Positions 63,801 to 64,000 of a stretch of DNA of 64,000 bases are shown piece after piece. The notes under the pieces are model-generated. The model saw nothing but the letters and a program-made list of their open reading frames with translations. It did not search any database and was not told the DNA's origin. The translations under genes and the position numbers were made by a program. This DNA is from Prosthecomicrobium sp. N25. GTDB taxonomy: Bacteria; Pseudomonadota; Alphaproteobacteria; Rhizobiales; Ancalomicrobiaceae. Every line of letters starts with the position of its first letter. Position 1 is the first letter of the stretch. Location of the stretch: assembly GCF_037203705.1 (NCBI RefSeq), contig NZ_JBBCAT010000001.1, forward strand, positions 593,418-657,417, given 5' to 3'.

Positions 63801-64000
63801 CGGCCCGGCCGCCGAGCGCCTCCAGGAAGACCTCGCGCAGGGCCCGGGCGGCGCGACGGGTCGGCACCAGGATGGTCGCGTCGGCGAGCGCCAGCGGCCC
63901 GCTATCCCGGCCGAAGCCCGGGACGAGCCGCCCGTCCATGAGGGCCGCGACCAGGGTCGGCAGGAAGGGGCGCGACGGCGCGATGGTGAAGACGCGGGGT
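60850..64000 (-). CDS. addB: Double-strand break repair protein AddB (partial, N-terminus beyond the window)
   Basis: Second subunit of AddAB, alphaproteobacterial type. At least 1049 codons are present and the frame is open at the right edge: 20 codons upstream of the first in-window Met read PRVFTIAPSRPFLPTLVAAL, a typical AddB N-terminus, so only a few residues are missing. Blocks: ATILVPTRRAARALREVF, AGSTGSIPATADLIRAI, LAGLDEGTWPA, and a C-terminal nuclease with FTLTGRADRIDV and VLDYKTGTLP. The four-cysteine Fe-S cluster of Firmicutes AddB is absent, as usual for this lineage. Translationally coupled to addA. Confidence 0.94.
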   Translation of the reverse strand, partial: PRVFTIAPSRPFLPTLVAALMDGRLVPGFGRDSGPLALADATILVPTRRAARALREVFLEALGGRAAILPVIKPLGDLDEDSLVIDRAAFARDLTPEMDGVARLLGLSRLVAAWSSKVAGLLVNPVTEASPTLPASPAEAVHLARALLALLDQVETEAADWSRLSSIVPEDHAGFWALTLRFLEIVSETWPAVLAERGLVDPAKRRNRLIREEARRLAEHPPAGPMIVAGSTGSIPATADLIRAIARLPQGAVVLPGLDRDLDAESWAAIGAPDDPERRPVPGHPQYGLKLLLARLGIDRDGVDDLDPEPSAALRLRARAVSEALKPAGTTETWKDFAREVRPTGGLGAAFEGVSLVEARSDSEEALAIAVALREALADEGRTAALVTPDRDLARRVSAELGRWGLAVDDSAGVPLLSTPPTVLARLVAETATGGFAPVTLVALLQHPLAAFGLPRAAARGAARALELACLRGPRPRSGSAGLREAFDQARHDAGARVRSQPAARLNLQQADWAAAEDLLDRLTDALGGLEALALAPGLNPLADFAGAHAEAVRAAAADEEGSDARLFEGEAGEALASALAGLVAACRDTENRMEIGGRDYPPVFEALIGPQPVRRRAGADARLAIWGPLEARLQSVDRLILAGLDEGTWPASARSDPWLSRPMKGDLGLEPPERRIGLAAHDFAQGIGAREVILARAVRSGGAPTVPSRWLQRLTAVVDRATLSAMRARGERLLGLARDLDRPAVTRPRPVARPAPVPPLEARPDRLSVTEIETWIRDPYAIYARRILKLEPIEALAAAPDAGDRGSIVHAILERFVEGWRPEPAETALERFLSFAEDALAPHSAFPEVVALWRPRLARIGRWFHAFELGRHPDVAARILESRQAMELALPGGPFTLTGRADRIDVMSDGSVAVLDYKTGTLPSTRQVKVLLAPQLPLEAAMVRAGAFGADLAGRTVSDLLYVKLSGSGEGGEARLAAGKPARGEVPPTPDELAEAALAKLIGLVALYRRPGQGYPSRPRIQFSRRIDGPYDHLARVKEWAAGQGGEE

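Overview
The window is a stretch of very GC-rich chromosome, packed with genes, from what looks like an alphaproteobacterium of the Rhizobiales/Hyphomicrobiales type. The evidence is an aerobic (CobG/CobN) cobalamin pathway with Rhizobiales gene names and order, an AccD lacking most of its zinc-ribbon cysteines, alphaproteobacterial-type AddA/AddB, an HWE/HisKA_2-type histidine kinase, and the gene run trpF-trpB-trpA-accD-folC. I see no rRNA or tRNA gene, CRISPR array, prophage, transposase or insertion sequence.

1-11,530: cobalamin supply. A cobalamin riboswitch (about 9583-9775, minus strand) heads a tightly packed minus-strand operon: cbtB, cbtA (cobalt import), a DUF1636 metal-binding protein, cobW, cobN, cobG joined in frame to cobH, cobI and cobJ (cut by the left edge). 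cobO and cobC run the other way from the same spacer. Two oddities stand out. cobG and cobH form one uninterrupted reading frame. The cobG part also carries an in-frame insert of about 90 residues built from three copies of a REP-like palindromic repeat. cobD lies apart at 23.6-24.6 kb.

11,530-21,240: a GT87-type membrane glycosyltransferase overlaps a convergent TRIC-family channel gene. A PepSY/response regulator/histidine kinase operon follows, then the housekeeping run trpF-trpB-trpA-accD-folC.

21,240-29,345: a MocR-type regulator divergent from an EamA exporter with a palindrome between them; cobD; an orphan PDC-HAMP-HisKA_2 kinase; and a citrate-synthase-like protein with an N-terminal helix-turn-helix, divergent from a DUF2332 gene, with a perfect inverted repeat over its start codon.

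29,350-45,320: a catabolic locus for sugar acids or uronates. A minus-strand operon (RraA-like aldolase, FadR-type GntR regulator, uronate-dehydrogenase-like protein) is divergent from a peptide/opine-type ABC importer (SBP, two permeases, double ATPase). Downstream are two enolase-superfamily acid sugar dehydratases, an HSL-type hydrolase, an SMP-30 lactonase, a DHDPS-family aldolase/dehydratase and an IlvD/Edd-type sugar acid dehydratase. Together they could import an oligomeric or conjugated uronate, oxidise it, open the lactone, dehydrate the acid and cleave the keto acid.

45,340-56,720: envelope functions. These are an Mla-type lipid transport operon with a secreted protein, a cardiolipin synthase-like PLD, an HNH-like protein, an unknown membrane/coiled-coil protein, a GtrA protein and a GT-C-like membrane protein, followed by grpE.

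56,890-64,000: trxA, addA and addB (the addB start lies beyond the window). In many Rhizobiales these sit next to folC; here about 35.7 kb separates them, so the middle of the window may be inserted or rearranged relative to that order.
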